A stretch of DNA of 64,000 nt from Lacrimispora indolis DSM 755 (GTDB taxonomy: Bacteria; Bacillota; Clostridia; Lachnospirales; Lachnospiraceae), in contig NZ_AZUI01000001.1 of assembly GCF_000526995.1 (NCBI RefSeq), forward strand, positions 1,054,001 through 1,118,000. The letters run 5' to 3'. Shown here in pieces: positions 18,639 to 28,034 of the stretch. Below the pieces are notes generated by a model. It saw only the letters and a list, made by a program, of their open reading frames with translations. It was not told where the DNA came from and ran no database searches. How positions within the stretch are numbered: position 1 is the stretch's first letter; each line of letters starts with the position of its first letter. A program made the position numbers and the translations under genes.

Positions 18639-19815
18639 TGATCCCGTTTACTGCCCATTGATAGGTATCATAGGCCTGATACAGGGTGTTATAAGCACTC
18701 TCCTTTGTACCCTCGGCCTGTAGAAATGCCATCTGGGCCTGGAGATAGCCCAGCTTGCTCACCATGCCAAGCTGATAGGAACGGTCCGCCTTATTCTTTT
18801 CCAGGACCGCTTTCTCATAAGAGGTACAGGCGGCGTCATAAGCCGACTTCGCCTGAAGGATTCCCTGGTAATAGGACTGCATGGCAACCGTAATATTCTG
18901 CTCTCCCTCTGAAAGACCTGCTTCCTTGGTTTTTATACCGGTGGTGGTCTGGCCGGAAGCTCCGCGGCGCTTTTCAATCAGATCGTAATTATTCCCCACC
19001 GCCTTAGCCGTGTCTGCCTCTAAGTTCAGGGAAGAAATAAGGGAAAGATCCAATTGAGGAACCCCTCCGATTTGAACCTCTGCATCTGCCGAATATCCGG
19101 TCATGAGGCATAAGGAACGTTTCAGGCCGTCAATGGTGTTATCAAGCTGTTCCAGTGATGCCTGTGCCGCCAGCACCCCTTTATTGGCTTCCAGCACATC
19201 TGCTTCCGTGGCCATCCCCTGCTGAAAGCTTAAGGACTGAGCTTCATAACCTGCCTTGCTGACATCCAGCATCTTCTGTAGCATAGCCCGGTTAGCAAGG
19301 GCGCTGTTATAGCCTATCATGATCTGACCTACGGCAGAAGAGAAGGTCTTGGAATAACGGTCAACGTTCTTCTGGACCCCTGAATCAATCCGTTTGATCA
19401 CTTTGTTCAGAGTCTCCGCACCGTCACCCAGCAACTTTGCCGTAGTTTTTAAAGTCATGTATTCCGTCATACCATCCGCAGTATCTGTGGCACCTGAATC
19501 TTTCAGGGACTTGGCATTGTCGTTAAGATCCCGGACATATATTTTTATCTCGTCATAGACATACTGCTGGTTGCTCTTCTCATTTCCTGCGGAATCAACA
19601 ATGTTCTGCAAATCAGGGTTAAAATACCTCACCCGGTCTGAAAGCTCATCAAATTCTATGGTCTGATCCTGGAGTTTGTTCCATGCCTCCTCCGTCATCC
19701 CGTCCGGAATGGAAATTACCGTCTGTCCGGGGCCTGCTGCCCCGTAAACCGGCAAGGCGGCGGATAGAGCAAGGGTCACTGCCATACAGGCAGAAAAATA
19801 ACCTTTCTTTCTCAT
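18619..19815 (-). CDS. TolC-family protein (second of tandem pair)
   Basis: 398 residues. Signal peptide at 1-26 (cleavage near VYGA). The rest is long alpha-helical segments with TolC hallmarks: SFQQGMATEADVLEANKGVLAAQASLEQLDNTI and, near the C-terminus, SYQLGMVSKLGYLQAQMAFLQAEGTKESAYNTLYQAYDTYQWAVNG, an internal repeat of the same theme. In Gram-negatives TolC forms the outer-membrane duct of efflux pumps. Here the host appears monoderm, so the role in the envelope is unclear. Last gene of the tetR-adaptor-RND-tolC-tolC operon; 3 bases after the first TolC-like gene and overlapping spoIIR convergently. Confidence 0.87.
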   Translation of the reverse strand: MRKKGYFSACMAVTLALSAALPVYGAAGPGQTVISIPDGMTEEAWNKLQDQTIEFDELSDRVRYFNPDLQNIVDSAGNEKSNQQYVYDEIKIYVRDLNDNAKSLKDSGATDTADGMTEYMTLKTTAKLLGDGAETLNKVIKRIDSGVQKNVDRYSKTFSSAVGQIMIGYNSALANRAMLQKMLDVSKAGYEAQSLSFQQGMATEADVLEANKGVLAAQASLEQLDNTIDGLKRSLCLMTGYSADAEVQIGGVPQLDLSLISSLNLEADTAKAVGNNYDLIEKRRGASGQTTTGIKTKEAGLSEGEQNITVAMQSYYQGILQAKSAYDAACTSYEKAVLEKNKADRSYQLGMVSKLGYLQAQMAFLQAEGTKESAYNTLYQAYDTYQWAVNGIITDSGQ

Positions 19816-19818
19816 ATC

Positions 19819-20970
19819 TTATAAACCTCCTGCCGAAGCCAGTCCGTTTACTGCATTATCATAATTCTGAATCGCCTGGAACAGAGTAAGCTCTGCTGTC
19901 TTTATGGCGATGTTCTTTGTGTCATAAGCATTTTTCTGCTTTATATAATCCAGCCTGCTCAAAGAGCCCAAGTCGAATTTCCTCTGGGCTGTATCCATAT
20001 TTTTACTTTCCAGTGCAAGTTCTGCTCCTGCCTGATCGTAAGCTGCCTTTGCCTGAAGAACAGCCCGGTAGCATTTTGTCACATCGGAGCCGATATTCTG
20101 TTCGTTGCTGGCAATCGTCCGGTTCAAGGTCTGTTTCGTTACATCGCCCACGGCATTTTCCAGCTTTCTCTGATTGATCTTTAAGGTATAGTTGCTGCTT
20201 AAGGCGGCTTCCTTCTCTGTGTCTGGATTCATGGCCGCAATGCGTTCCATGTTCACAGCCGGAATTTCCCGGATCTCGGGCATATCGTTGTACTTCCAGC
20301 CCAGCATGACGCAAAGTTTCTGCCTGGTCTCTTCAATAGAGGAGGTCAGCTTGTCAATAGACGCCTGGGTGCTCTGAACGCTTTCCAGGGCTCCCAGCAC
20401 ATCCGCCTGGGTCGCCATGCCCGCGCTTTGCCTTACAAGGGTGGACTGATACACAGCCTCCAAAAGCTCCAGGCTGCTTTTTGCGCTTTCCAGCTCATAA
20501 TTCTGTTGAAAATAAGTGATCATGGAAGACTGAGCCGACGCCACTAAATTGGCTTCCTCCTGGTCATAGGTAAGCTGGTATACCTTTAAATCCTCCACGT
20601 TAGAATCAGCCGCCGCTTCCGCCCGGTTGGCTCCTGCCGCATTGGATGCATCGGCATAGGGGTCATCCCCTGTGATACCGTTTCTGTAGTCGTCTGCCGC
20701 ATCCCGATAATACTGTGCATTCTGATCACTGGTGATCCTGTCATCCTTTTTCTTATCATTAATATCCAGCTGGTTTTTCTGAACCGTCACATTATATTCA
20801 CGGATCAGGCCAGCCAGTTCATCGTATTCCATCACATTGTCTCTGAGCTTTGCCCACTCTTCAGGAGTTCTTGCAAACTCCGGGCTGCCGGCCCAGGCTG
20901 TGGCCGCCGGTCCCATGACAGTAAGCACTGCCGCAAGACAACATGCACTGATCTGTTTCCATTTTCTCAT
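19819..20970 (-). CDS. TolC-family protein (first of tandem pair)
   Basis: 383 residues, paralogous to the next gene. Signal peptide 1-27 (CCLAAVLTVMGPAATAWA). Helical repeats include RQSAGMATQADVLGALESVQSTQASIDKLTSSIEETRQKLCVMLGW and KFDLGSLSRLDYIKQKNAYDTKNIAIKTAELTLFQAIQNYDNAVNG, both standard TolC (OEP) motifs. It follows the RND pump after a 133-base gap with a hairpin, so its level may be tuned separately. Two different subunits could build a mixed duct (inference). Confidence 0.87.
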   Translation of the reverse strand: MRKWKQISACCLAAVLTVMGPAATAWAGSPEFARTPEEWAKLRDNVMEYDELAGLIREYNVTVQKNQLDINDKKKDDRITSDQNAQYYRDAADDYRNGITGDDPYADASNAAGANRAEAAADSNVEDLKVYQLTYDQEEANLVASAQSSMITYFQQNYELESAKSSLELLEAVYQSTLVRQSAGMATQADVLGALESVQSTQASIDKLTSSIEETRQKLCVMLGWKYNDMPEIREIPAVNMERIAAMNPDTEKEAALSSNYTLKINQRKLENAVGDVTKQTLNRTIASNEQNIGSDVTKCYRAVLQAKAAYDQAGAELALESKNMDTAQRKFDLGSLSRLDYIKQKNAYDTKNIAIKTAELTLFQAIQNYDNAVNGLASAGGL

Positions 20971-21012
20971 CCTTAATCCTCCTCAACTGGGATTTTTATG
21001 CTGTGTTCCTGT

Positions 21013-21098
21013 TATTATTTTATCATATCATGATAATAACTTAAAATCCACTTTCTTCCAGCAGGGAACCGGATTTCCCGAAGGTCCGGCTCCCTGCC
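21013..21098 (-). other. Hairpins between RND pump gene and TolC-like genes
   Basis: Two stems in the 133-base gap: GCAGGGANCCGGA / TCCGGCTCCCTGC (21062-21098), GC-rich but without a T-run; and GTTATTAT / ATAATAAC (21013-21042). They could slow transcription or protect mRNA ends, giving a different level for the duct genes than for the pump. Confidence 0.45.
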
Positions 21099-21103
21099 GC
21101 CTC

Positions 21104-24100
21104 TTAATCTGGCAATATGGTCTTATCTGTTTTACCGCTCATAAGGGAATAGTATACCGGGAGCATGAGCAGCGACAGGATTGTGGAAGCTGTCAAACCG
21201 CCTACGTTTACCAGGGCAAGGCCCTGCATGGTCTCTCCGTTACTTCCGATGGCCATTGCCATAGGAATCATGGATACCACAGTGGTAAGGGTCGTCATAA
21301 GGATGGGGCGAAGTCTGGTAGCTCCTGCTTCAATCAAGGCAGTCCGCTTATCCATGGTAGCCCGGTATTGATTCACCGTATCCACATATAGGATTCCGGA
21401 GTTTACCACCGTACCAATGAGCATCAGGAAGCCAAGGAGGGACGGCATGCTGATGGCAACTCCCGCAGCCGCCAGGAACCCAAAGGACCCGATCAAGCTG
21501 AATGGAATGGTCGTCATGACCATCAGGGAGAATTTGGGAGATTCAAACTGGGCAGCCATAACGATGAAGATCAGAAACACAGCTGTGGCAATCGCGCTAA
21601 ACAGGTTGGAAAACTCCTCCTGCATGGATTCATCTTCACTGTTCTTTGCCCTTGTAACAATATCATCTAAATATTTGTTTACAATCTTTTCATCAATATC
21701 CTTTTTCGTTGCCTCTTTTTCTTTATTCGTTTTTACCACATCGGTAAAAGAGCCTGTTATGGTTACTAAATATTGCTTGTTCTTCCTGCTAATGGAAGTA
21801 GGGCTGTCTTCATAACCGATATCAGCGATATCCGTAAGGGCCACAGAGCCGCCGGAACTGTTTGGAATCATGATTCCCTCCACCTTATCAAGAGTATCAT
21901 AAGAATCCTTCGGATATTCCACTTTAATATCAACTTCCTGGCCGGACACATCCATGGTAGCTGCCTTTGAACCGCTGAGCATAGTGTTTAACAAACCGCC
22001 TACATTGGTAGGAACCACGCCTTCGGCCGCCGCTTTTATAGGGTCAACATGGACCTTAATGACAGGCGCCGCATTTTCTAAGTCCGAATGGACTTTGATC
22101 AGCTGAGGGGTCTGGACCAGTTCTGCCACCATCTGACTTGAAACGCTTTTCAGTTTATCCAGCTGGGAGCTTTGAAGGATTACCTCAAAATCATGTGTGC
22201 TGCTCATACTGCTCATGCTGGAGGTAGACTCCACAGTGACATTGCAGTCGGGAATCTGGTTCATTTCCTTTTTCCACTTAGTGACCACCTGATTGGTGGA
22301 CAGCTTTCTGTCACTCTCTAAATAAGCAGTCAGGGTTCCATTCTTAGCTCCGCTGAAGCTTAAACCGCTTCCACCGTAGCTGACCATATAGGATTTTAAA
22401 TCTTCCTCGCCGGTAACGATGGTTTCCAGCTTCTTTAAAATCTTATCAGCCTCTTCTACCTTAAGTCCCGGACGCATCTCAGCAGTAACGGTAATCGTCC
22501 CCTGGTCCACTTCCGGCATTAACTCAAAGCCCAGCCTTGTTGCCAGTACAAAGGACGCAATCAAAAGCAGAACTGACACGATCATAACTGTCGCACGCTT
22601 ATTAAGCAGTCTGCCTACGATTTTGCGGTAGCCGTTCTGCATTGCTTTTACAATTCCGCCCATAGGGGAATTCTGTTTTTCAATAGGACGGAACCTGCTG
22701 TAGCACAGCGGGACTATGGTAATGGCAGAAATCAGAGATGCCAGCATACAGAATACGATAGTATAGCCTAAGGGTTTAAACAGCTGGCCAGTAAGACCTT
22801 CCAAAAGCGCCAGAGGAATAAACACGACGCAGGTGGTAATCGTTCCTCCGAGAATGGACTGGAGCACGATTCCCGTGCCTTCCAGAGCCGCCTGCATATA
22901 TTCTCGGAACCCGGTGCCCTTTTGGGACCGGAAACAGCTCTCCATAACAACAATGGAATTATCCACCATCATACCTACACCCAGAACAATACTGCTCATG
23001 GTGATAACGTTTAAGGAAAAGCCCATGGCAGCCATTAAGATCAAAGACACCAGAATGGATACGGGAATGGAGCTTCCTACAATGAGAGATGCCTTGATAT
23101 CTCCAAAGAACAGGAAAATAATGATCATGGAAATGACGACAGCCATGATCATGGTATTCTTAACGCTGTCAAGGGCAGATGTGATCTGGTCGCTGGTATC
23201 GTCAACTACTATGATATCCAGGTTAGGATATTCCCTTTTTAAGGTTTCAACAGTCCTGGTCATGGACTTGGAAACATCCACCGCACTGTTTTTCTGCTGT
23301 TTATTAATGGTTAAGGTAATGGTGTCTTCCCCATTATACCGTCCGATGGCTTCCTGATTTTCAGAGGCTTCTGTAATTTCAGCTATGTCCTCCATGTAAA
23401 TGGTCTTTCCACCGCCTGCAACCACAGGAACCTTTTTAAGGCTTTCAACGCTCTTAACTTCTACCCCCGTACTGACGGATAAATCTCTCTTTCCCACACC
23501 GGTATTTCCTGCCGGATAGGTAAAGTCAGCTGCTTTGATGGCCTGGCTGATGGAATTCATATTAAGATGATACTGGTTCATCTTTTCAGGGATCAGCCGG
23601 ACGCTCACATAGCTCTTCTGGCCTCCGCTCATGTTTACGCTGGCAACGGAAGAAATTTTCTCAAATTCCGGTACGATCTTATCATTCACAAAGTTATAAA
23701 GATTGTTCTGGGATGGATCTCTAACAGCCAGAGTTACCACCGGCATGTCATTGATATTGAATTCCATAACGCTGGGAGTTTCCACGTCGTCGGGGAGTTC
23801 AACGATATCCATCTTCTTTTTCAGATCCGAATATGCTTTATTCATATCCGTACCATACTCATACTCCAGCATTACGATAGAAACATTTTCCTGGGAGCTG
23901 GACTGGACATTCTTAACGCCGGACAAGGTACCTACGGCCTCTTCCACCGGCCTGGTAACCAGGTCATTTACATCTTCGGGGTTCGCTCCCGCATAAACGC
24001 TGCTGATCAGCAGCATTGGAAAGTTCATTTCCGGTGTCAGCTCCATTTTCGAAGATAAAACAGAGGACAAACCGAAGACCAGCAGGCACAATACCGCTAA

Positions 24101-24145
24101 GACGGTGGTTATGGGCCTCTTTAAAACGAATTTTGTAATTCCCAT
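21104..24145 (-). CDS. RND-family efflux pump (HAE1/AcrB-like)
   Basis: 1013 residues, twelve predicted membrane helices in the RND pattern with two large extracytoplasmic loops. Starts MGITKFVLKRPITTVLAVLCLL, the usual RND opening. The TM4 proton-relay segment reads GMMVDNSIVVMES, with one Asp followed by Asn (AcrB has two Asp). Other blocks include YAGANPEDVNDLVTRPVEEAV and IGTVVNSGILYVDTVNQ. Drug/proton antiport is the family role; the substrate is unknown. Starts 12 bases after the adaptor gene stop, so the complex is made from one message. Confidence 0.95.
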   Translation of the reverse strand: MGITKFVLKRPITTVLAVLCLLVFGLSSVLSSKMELTPEMNFPMLLISSVYAGANPEDVNDLVTRPVEEAVGTLSGVKNVQSSSQENVSIVMLEYEYGTDMNKAYSDLKKKMDIVELPDDVETPSVMEFNINDMPVVTLAVRDPSQNNLYNFVNDKIVPEFEKISSVASVNMSGGQKSYVSVRLIPEKMNQYHLNMNSISQAIKAADFTYPAGNTGVGKRDLSVSTGVEVKSVESLKKVPVVAGGGKTIYMEDIAEITEASENQEAIGRYNGEDTITLTINKQQKNSAVDVSKSMTRTVETLKREYPNLDIIVVDDTSDQITSALDSVKNTMIMAVVISMIIIFLFFGDIKASLIVGSSIPVSILVSLILMAAMGFSLNVITMSSIVLGVGMMVDNSIVVMESCFRSQKGTGFREYMQAALEGTGIVLQSILGGTITTCVVFIPLALLEGLTGQLFKPLGYTIVFCMLASLISAITIVPLCYSRFRPIEKQNSPMGGIVKAMQNGYRKIVGRLLNKRATVMIVSVLLLIASFVLATRLGFELMPEVDQGTITVTAEMRPGLKVEEADKILKKLETIVTGEEDLKSYMVSYGGSGLSFSGAKNGTLTAYLESDRKLSTNQVVTKWKKEMNQIPDCNVTVESTSSMSSMSSTHDFEVILQSSQLDKLKSVSSQMVAELVQTPQLIKVHSDLENAAPVIKVHVDPIKAAAEGVVPTNVGGLLNTMLSGSKAATMDVSGQEVDIKVEYPKDSYDTLDKVEGIMIPNSSGGSVALTDIADIGYEDSPTSISRKNKQYLVTITGSFTDVVKTNKEKEATKKDIDEKIVNKYLDDIVTRAKNSEDESMQEEFSNLFSAIATAVFLIFIVMAAQFESPKFSLMVMTTIPFSLIGSFGFLAAAGVAISMPSLLGFLMLIGTVVNSGILYVDTVNQYRATMDKRTALIEAGATRLRPILMTTLTTVVSMIPMAMAIGSNGETMQGLALVNVGGLTASTILSLLMLPVYYSLMSGKTDKTILPD

Positions 24146-24157
24146 TTCACCGCCCCC

Positions 24158-25306
24158 TTACTGTGCAGGACCGGAAGTTTCTGTCTCGGTTCCTTCTGAT
24201 TCTGCCGTGTCTTGTGGTGTCTCGGATTCTTTTCCATTTCCGTCTGCAAGGGTGACCTTGGAACCATCATACAATTCGCTGGTCCATGTGGTCACTACCT
24301 GATCGTCGGCAGTGATGCCGCTTTGAACTTCTATGTACTCATTGTCTGCCAGCCCTACTGTCACGGCATTTTTCTTAAGAACTCCATTTGCATATGTATA
24401 AATATACGGGTTCCCGCCCTCATAATAAATGCTGTCTACCGGAACTGTCAGGACATTCTCCGCCCGCCGGGCGGTTACGTAAAGCTTAACGGAAGTTCCT
24501 GTTGCCAGGGAATCCCCGTTGGGAATGGAAGCCTTTACCTTGAACAAGCCGCTTTCCTGATCAATCATTGTGCTCACTTCCGTGATGGACGCCTCATGAT
24601 CGGTCCCATTCTTTTCCACTCTTATGGTATCTCCTGCCTTTAATCCCCCTACGATTCTCTCTGAAACATAAAAGGTCAGGGACTTTCCGCCTTCACCTGA
24701 AATAACGCAAATAGTGGTCTGAGGAGAAACCATATCATGAACGCTGACGCTAAAGCTTTCCACCCGCCCTGCAATGGGAGCGGTCACCTGGCTGCTTTCT
24801 GTCTGGATATTATATGCGATCTTGGCATTCTCGTATTGAAGTCTTGCCATCTCCGTTTTATCAACCAGAGACTGATAATCCGCTTCAGCCACATCGCCGG
24901 CTGCGTAAAGAACCGCAAGGCGGTCTAAATTCTTTCTGGCGTCCTCATAGGTGATTCTGGCGGTTTCCGCGGTGATCCGGGAGCTTTCCACCTGCTTTGT
25001 GTCGATGACACAGAGAAGCTGGCCTGCAGATACCGCATCTCCTGTCTTAACGCCTACACTTGTAACCTCCCCGGCTCCAAGGGGAGTGACATGGACAATG
25101 CTGTCCGGCTCAATCGTTCCGATTAGTTCATTGCTTAATTCAATGGTCCTGATCTCAGGTTTTTCTGCTGTTACAGCCGGCGGGACCTCCGCCACAAGCT
25201 CTTCCTTCTTTCCTTCCAGCATTCTTGGAAGGATCAGTCCTGCCACAGCCGCTACAATTACAACTGCCCCTGCAATGATGAATACTTTTTTCTTGGTCAT
25301 AGTCAA
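24158..25306 (-). CDS. RND efflux adaptor (HlyD/membrane fusion protein)
   Basis: 382 residues. One N-terminal membrane anchor (about 6-25). Then a biotinyl-lipoyl half (SNELIGTIEPDSIVHVTPLGAGEVTSVGVKTGDAVSAGQLL), a helical hairpin (about 110-165), the second lipoyl half (ITAPIAGRVESFSVSVHDMVSPQT) and beta-barrel domains; the C-terminal tail is E/T/S-rich. It bridges pump and duct in tripartite systems. Lies between tetR (17 bases before) and the RND gene. Confidence 0.94.
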   Translation of the reverse strand: MTMTKKKVFIIAGAVVIVAAVAGLILPRMLEGKKEELVAEVPPAVTAEKPEIRTIELSNELIGTIEPDSIVHVTPLGAGEVTSVGVKTGDAVSAGQLLCVIDTKQVESSRITAETARITYEDARKNLDRLAVLYAAGDVAEADYQSLVDKTEMARLQYENAKIAYNIQTESSQVTAPIAGRVESFSVSVHDMVSPQTTICVISGEGGKSLTFYVSERIVGGLKAGDTIRVEKNGTDHEASITEVSTMIDQESGLFKVKASIPNGDSLATGTSVKLYVTARRAENVLTVPVDSIYYEGGNPYIYTYANGVLKKNAVTVGLADNEYIEVQSGITADDQVVTTWTSELYDGSKVTLADGNGKESETPQDTAESEGTETETSGPAQ

Positions 25307-25323
25307 CTCCTTATTTAGCCATA

Positions 25324-25947
25324 TTAAGATTGTAATGGTTGTTTACGAATTCCATATTGCAGAATTTCTAATTTTTCCTGGAAGAGTTTCTTAATTTTTT
25401 CTTCATCTTCCGGATGGTGGTAGTACCAGCCCATGCAATGAACCAGTTCCAAGAAAATCATGGTTACTACCTTTCCAAAGGTCTCAATGCTTTCATCTTT
25501 AAGATCAGACATATCGATAGAACGGTACATCACCTCCTGCATTTCCTGCTGGGCCTGAGTATTTTCCCGGCATAAGCGGTGAGTCACACCAAACATCTTT
25601 TCACCCTCAACAATATTTTTAACCAGCTGCAATACATTTTCCTGTGTATTGGCTATGCTGTATTGCAAAAACTCTTCCGCAGTCTTCCATAAATCACCGC
25701 CGTTTCTTTCAGCACAGCTCACCCAGCCATTCTGAAATCTTTTAGCAGCCTCCTCAAAAATGTATCCCAGAACATCACGCTTATCTTCAAAATAAGTATA
25801 AAAGCTTCCTCTCGATATACCTGCGGCCTGGATTATTTTGTTGATGGATGCCTTCTCAAACGGTACTCGAGTAAACTCCTCCACCGCGGCATCGCGAATG
25901 GACATTTTTTTAGCTGTCGGAAGATGATAAAACCGATCAGTAGGCAT
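25324..25947 (-). CDS. TetR-family repressor of the efflux operon
   Basis: 207 residues. N-terminal helix-turn-helix: RDAAVEEFTRVPFEKASINKIIQAAGISRGSFYTYFEDKRDVLGYIF, the standard TetR domain (about 17-63). The C-terminal ligand-binding half is not recognisable to a ligand. Start ATG with AGGAGAGG before it. First gene of the operon and directly downstream of a 44-bp palindrome that covers the promoter, so autorepression and induction by a pumped compound is the likely scheme (inference from layout). Confidence 0.93.
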   Translation of the reverse strand: MPTDRFYHLPTAKKMSIRDAAVEEFTRVPFEKASINKIIQAAGISRGSFYTYFEDKRDVLGYIFEEAAKRFQNGWVSCAERNGGDLWKTAEEFLQYSIANTQENVLQLVKNIVEGEKMFGVTHRLCRENTQAQQEMQEVMYRSIDMSDLKDESIETFGKVVTMIFLELVHCMGWYYHHPEDEEKIKKLFQEKLEILQYGIRKQPLQS

Positions 25948-25997
25948 TTTTTCACCTCTCCTTTCTGTAACTTCATGTGAATCCGTGGAAACACATC

Positions 25998-26046
25998 AAG
26001 GTGACAATATGTCATTCATTATAATGACACGTTGTCACCTTGTCAA
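25998..26046 (-). promoter_or_regulatory. Efflux operon promoter inside a 44-bp palindromic operator
   Basis: Minus strand -35 TTGACA (26046-26041), 17-base spacer, -10 TATAAT (26023-26018): both hexamers are perfect. The palindrome 25998-26041 has outer arms AAGGTGACAA / TTGTCACCTT and inner arms TGTCAT / ATGACA. A bound dimer pair would cover the whole -10 and spacer. Confidence 0.88.
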
Positions 26047-26084
26047 GAAAGGTTATATTTATTTAATAATTTTTCCAACTCTGT

Positions 26085-26276
26085 TTATTTTTTACTGTCA
26101 AGAAGCTCCTTTAAGGCTTCATCGCTTTCCTCAATCCACACATCCTCTTCCTCTTCATTAAGGCCGAGAAACCGGGCAAGGGTTTCGGTGGTAGTGCTGT
26201 TATTCCATTCTTCAACAAAATCATCAATGGCTTCAAATTCTATCTCACCGGCCAGATATTTCTCCTTAAATGCCAT
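26085..26276 (-). CDS. Small acidic protein of unknown function
   Basis: 63 residues from the ATG at 26276 (GGAGAGGG about 8 bases upstream; the longer frame runs into gntR and is rejected). Sequence begins MAFKEKYLAGEIEFEAIDDF and ends EESDEALKELLDSKK; very acidic, helical, no membrane segment. I do not recognise a named domain. It follows gntR after 16 bases, so it is probably the last gene of ispE-gntR. Its sharp ribosome site and protein-like composition support a real gene. Confidence 0.7.
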   Translation of the reverse strand: MAFKEKYLAGEIEFEAIDDFVEEWNNSTTTETLARFLGLNEEEEDVWIEESDEALKELLDSKK

Positions 26277-26292
26277 AGGATCCCTCTCCTTC

Positions 26293-26967
26293 TCATTCCT
26301 GTTCCTTGATATTCTTTGATACGGTGATCTCCTGATTATCAATATGCTCCCGCATGGCTTCCTTAGCCTCCTGTACCTTCCGCTGTTTGACCGCCCTTAA
26401 TATGTTGTCATGTTCCAGCAAAAGGATCTGGCGCTTATCCTCATCCTTGATGTATTCCAAACGGTAACGGTACATCTGCTCTCTTAAATTATTGATCATC
26501 TGCACCAGCCTGTCATTGCAGGTGCCTTTATAAATCACGTCATGATACGCCTCATCAGTCTCCGCGATTTCCATGGCATTGCCGTCTTCAACAGCCTGCT
26601 TAAATTCCTCCTGCTTTTTTTCAAGCTCTTCCACTGACTCCTGGGTCATGCGCTGACAGGCCAGTTCAATGGCAAGCTCCTCTAAGGATCTGCGGACCTC
26701 TAAAACATCTCTTAAGCTCTTTTCAGAAATCTTTGCGACTTCCGCCCCTTTTCTGGGCACCATTAACACCAGACCTTCCAGCTCCAGCTTTCTGATGGCT
26801 TCCCTGATAGGGGTGCGGCTGACTCCAAGACGTTCCGCAAGCTGTATCTCCATAAGACGCTCTCCAGGCGCCAGTTCTCCTTTTAAAATCGCCTGACGGA
26901 GCGTATTAAAAACCACGTCCCGAAGGGGCAGATATTCATTCATATTAACCTTTAAATCATTGCTCAT
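26293..26967 (-). CDS. GntR-family regulator, FCD subfamily
   Basis: 224 residues. N-terminal winged helix (about 10-75): LRQAILKGELAPGERLMEIQLAERLGVSRTPIREAIRKLELEGLV is the classic GntR signature. C-terminal FCD domain with the metal/ligand residues in DEAYHDVIY, LEHDNILRAV and MREHIDNQ. FCD regulators usually sense organic acids or other small metabolites. Its start lies inside the ispE 3' end (11-base overlap), with GGGAGG placed before the ATG, so it is translated from the ispE message. Target genes cannot be read from here. Confidence 0.93.
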   Translation of the reverse strand: MSNDLKVNMNEYLPLRDVVFNTLRQAILKGELAPGERLMEIQLAERLGVSRTPIREAIRKLELEGLVLMVPRKGAEVAKISEKSLRDVLEVRRSLEELAIELACQRMTQESVEELEKKQEEFKQAVEDGNAMEIAETDEAYHDVIYKGTCNDRLVQMINNLREQMYRYRLEYIKDEDKRQILLLEHDNILRAVKQRKVQEAKEAMREHIDNQEITVSKNIKEQE

Positions 26968-27862
26968 TGGTAACCTCCCTGGTATTGTAAAAATTAGTCA
27001 GATAAACCTGCTTTGCAAGGTTCCTTGACTCGCCGTATCTCAATTCTTCATAAGCCCTTTCCGCGGCTCTGGGGCTGGTAAAAATGCCGAATACCGTGGG
27101 GCCGCTTCCGCTCATCAAGGCGTTCACAGCACCCAATTCTATTATCTTGTCCTTGATCTGTGCGATCACCGGATATTCCGGAATGGTAACCGTTTCAAGC
27201 ACATTTCCCAGGCGTTCCGATATCTGGTATATGTCGCGGTTGCCAATGGCTTCGATCATGCCGTCAATGTCCGGATGATCTTCCTTTCTTAAGGCAGATA
27301 CATCCAGATGTTCATAAACAAATTTCGTGGACACGCTGACCCCGGGCTTTGCTATGAGAATCTGACATTGAGGTATGTCCGGAAGGGGAGTTAAGATTTC
27401 TCCGATTCCTTCGCTTAACGCTGTTCCCCTCATCAGGCAGTAAGGCACGTCTGCCCCGATCTTTACGCCCCGTTCCATCAGTTCTTCCCTTGTCAGCCCA
27501 AGCTGGAACATCTTGTTGACCCCAAACAAAACTGCCGCCGCATCGCTGCTGCCCCCTGCCATTCCAGCGGAAACCGGGATGAACTTATTCAAGTGAATGC
27601 GGATACCGTGGAGGACGCGGAACTCGTCCATAAGGAGTTTGGCCGCCTTATAAACCAGGTTGTTTTCATTCACCGGAAGGTAATAGAGATTTGTCACAAC
27701 CTCGATTCCCGGAGTCTCTTTTAAGTAAATGTCAATCTTATCATAAAGGCCTACGGTCTGCATGATCATCCGAACTTCATGATATCCGTCTTCCCGCTTT
27801 CTCAAAACATCAAGTCCCAGATTAACCTTCCCGTATGCTTTTAATCCCAGATGTCTTATCAT
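26957..27862 (-). CDS. ispE: 4-diphosphocytidyl-2-C-methyl-D-erythritol kinase
   Basis: GHMP-family kinase of the non-mevalonate isoprenoid route: phosphorylates CDP-methylerythritol. 301 residues from the ATG at 27862; a TTG two codons upstream is less well placed. Seen: N-terminal AYGKVNLGLDVLRKREDGYHEV with the substrate residues, the ATP loop PVSAGMAGGSSDAAAVL, and the C-terminal GSGPTVFGIF motif. First gene of ispE-gntR-small acidic protein, promoter at 27928-27956. Confidence 0.96.
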   Translation of the reverse strand: MIRHLGLKAYGKVNLGLDVLRKREDGYHEVRMIMQTVGLYDKIDIYLKETPGIEVVTNLYYLPVNENNLVYKAAKLLMDEFRVLHGIRIHLNKFIPVSAGMAGGSSDAAAVLFGVNKMFQLGLTREELMERGVKIGADVPYCLMRGTALSEGIGEILTPLPDIPQCQILIAKPGVSVSTKFVYEHLDVSALRKEDHPDIDGMIEAIGNRDIYQISERLGNVLETVTIPEYPVIAQIKDKIIELGAVNALMSGSGPTVFGIFTSPRAAERAYEELRYGESRNLAKQVYLTNFYNTREVTNEQ

Positions 27863-27927
27863 AGGCAAACACCCTCACTTTTTATTTCTTCGGATTGTAT
27901 TTTTTTATTTTTTTGTATACAGTATTT

Positions 27928-27956
27928 AGTATATAACAAAATAAGAAAAAGTACAA
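27928..27956 (-). promoter_or_regulatory. ispE promoter
   Basis: Minus strand -35 TTGTAC (27956-27951), 17-base spacer, -10 TATACT (27933-27928). Confidence 0.7.
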
Positions 27957-28034
27957 GAGGTATATTCTCATATATATTTCTTGTTCTTGTTAATTTTTAA
28001 CAAAATTTTTTCTCATACTCTTTTAAATTTTTAT

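Noticed and set aside
20837-21391. Plus-strand open frame across the TolC-RND boundary
   Set aside because: Lies antisense to two well supported genes and has no domain or start signal.
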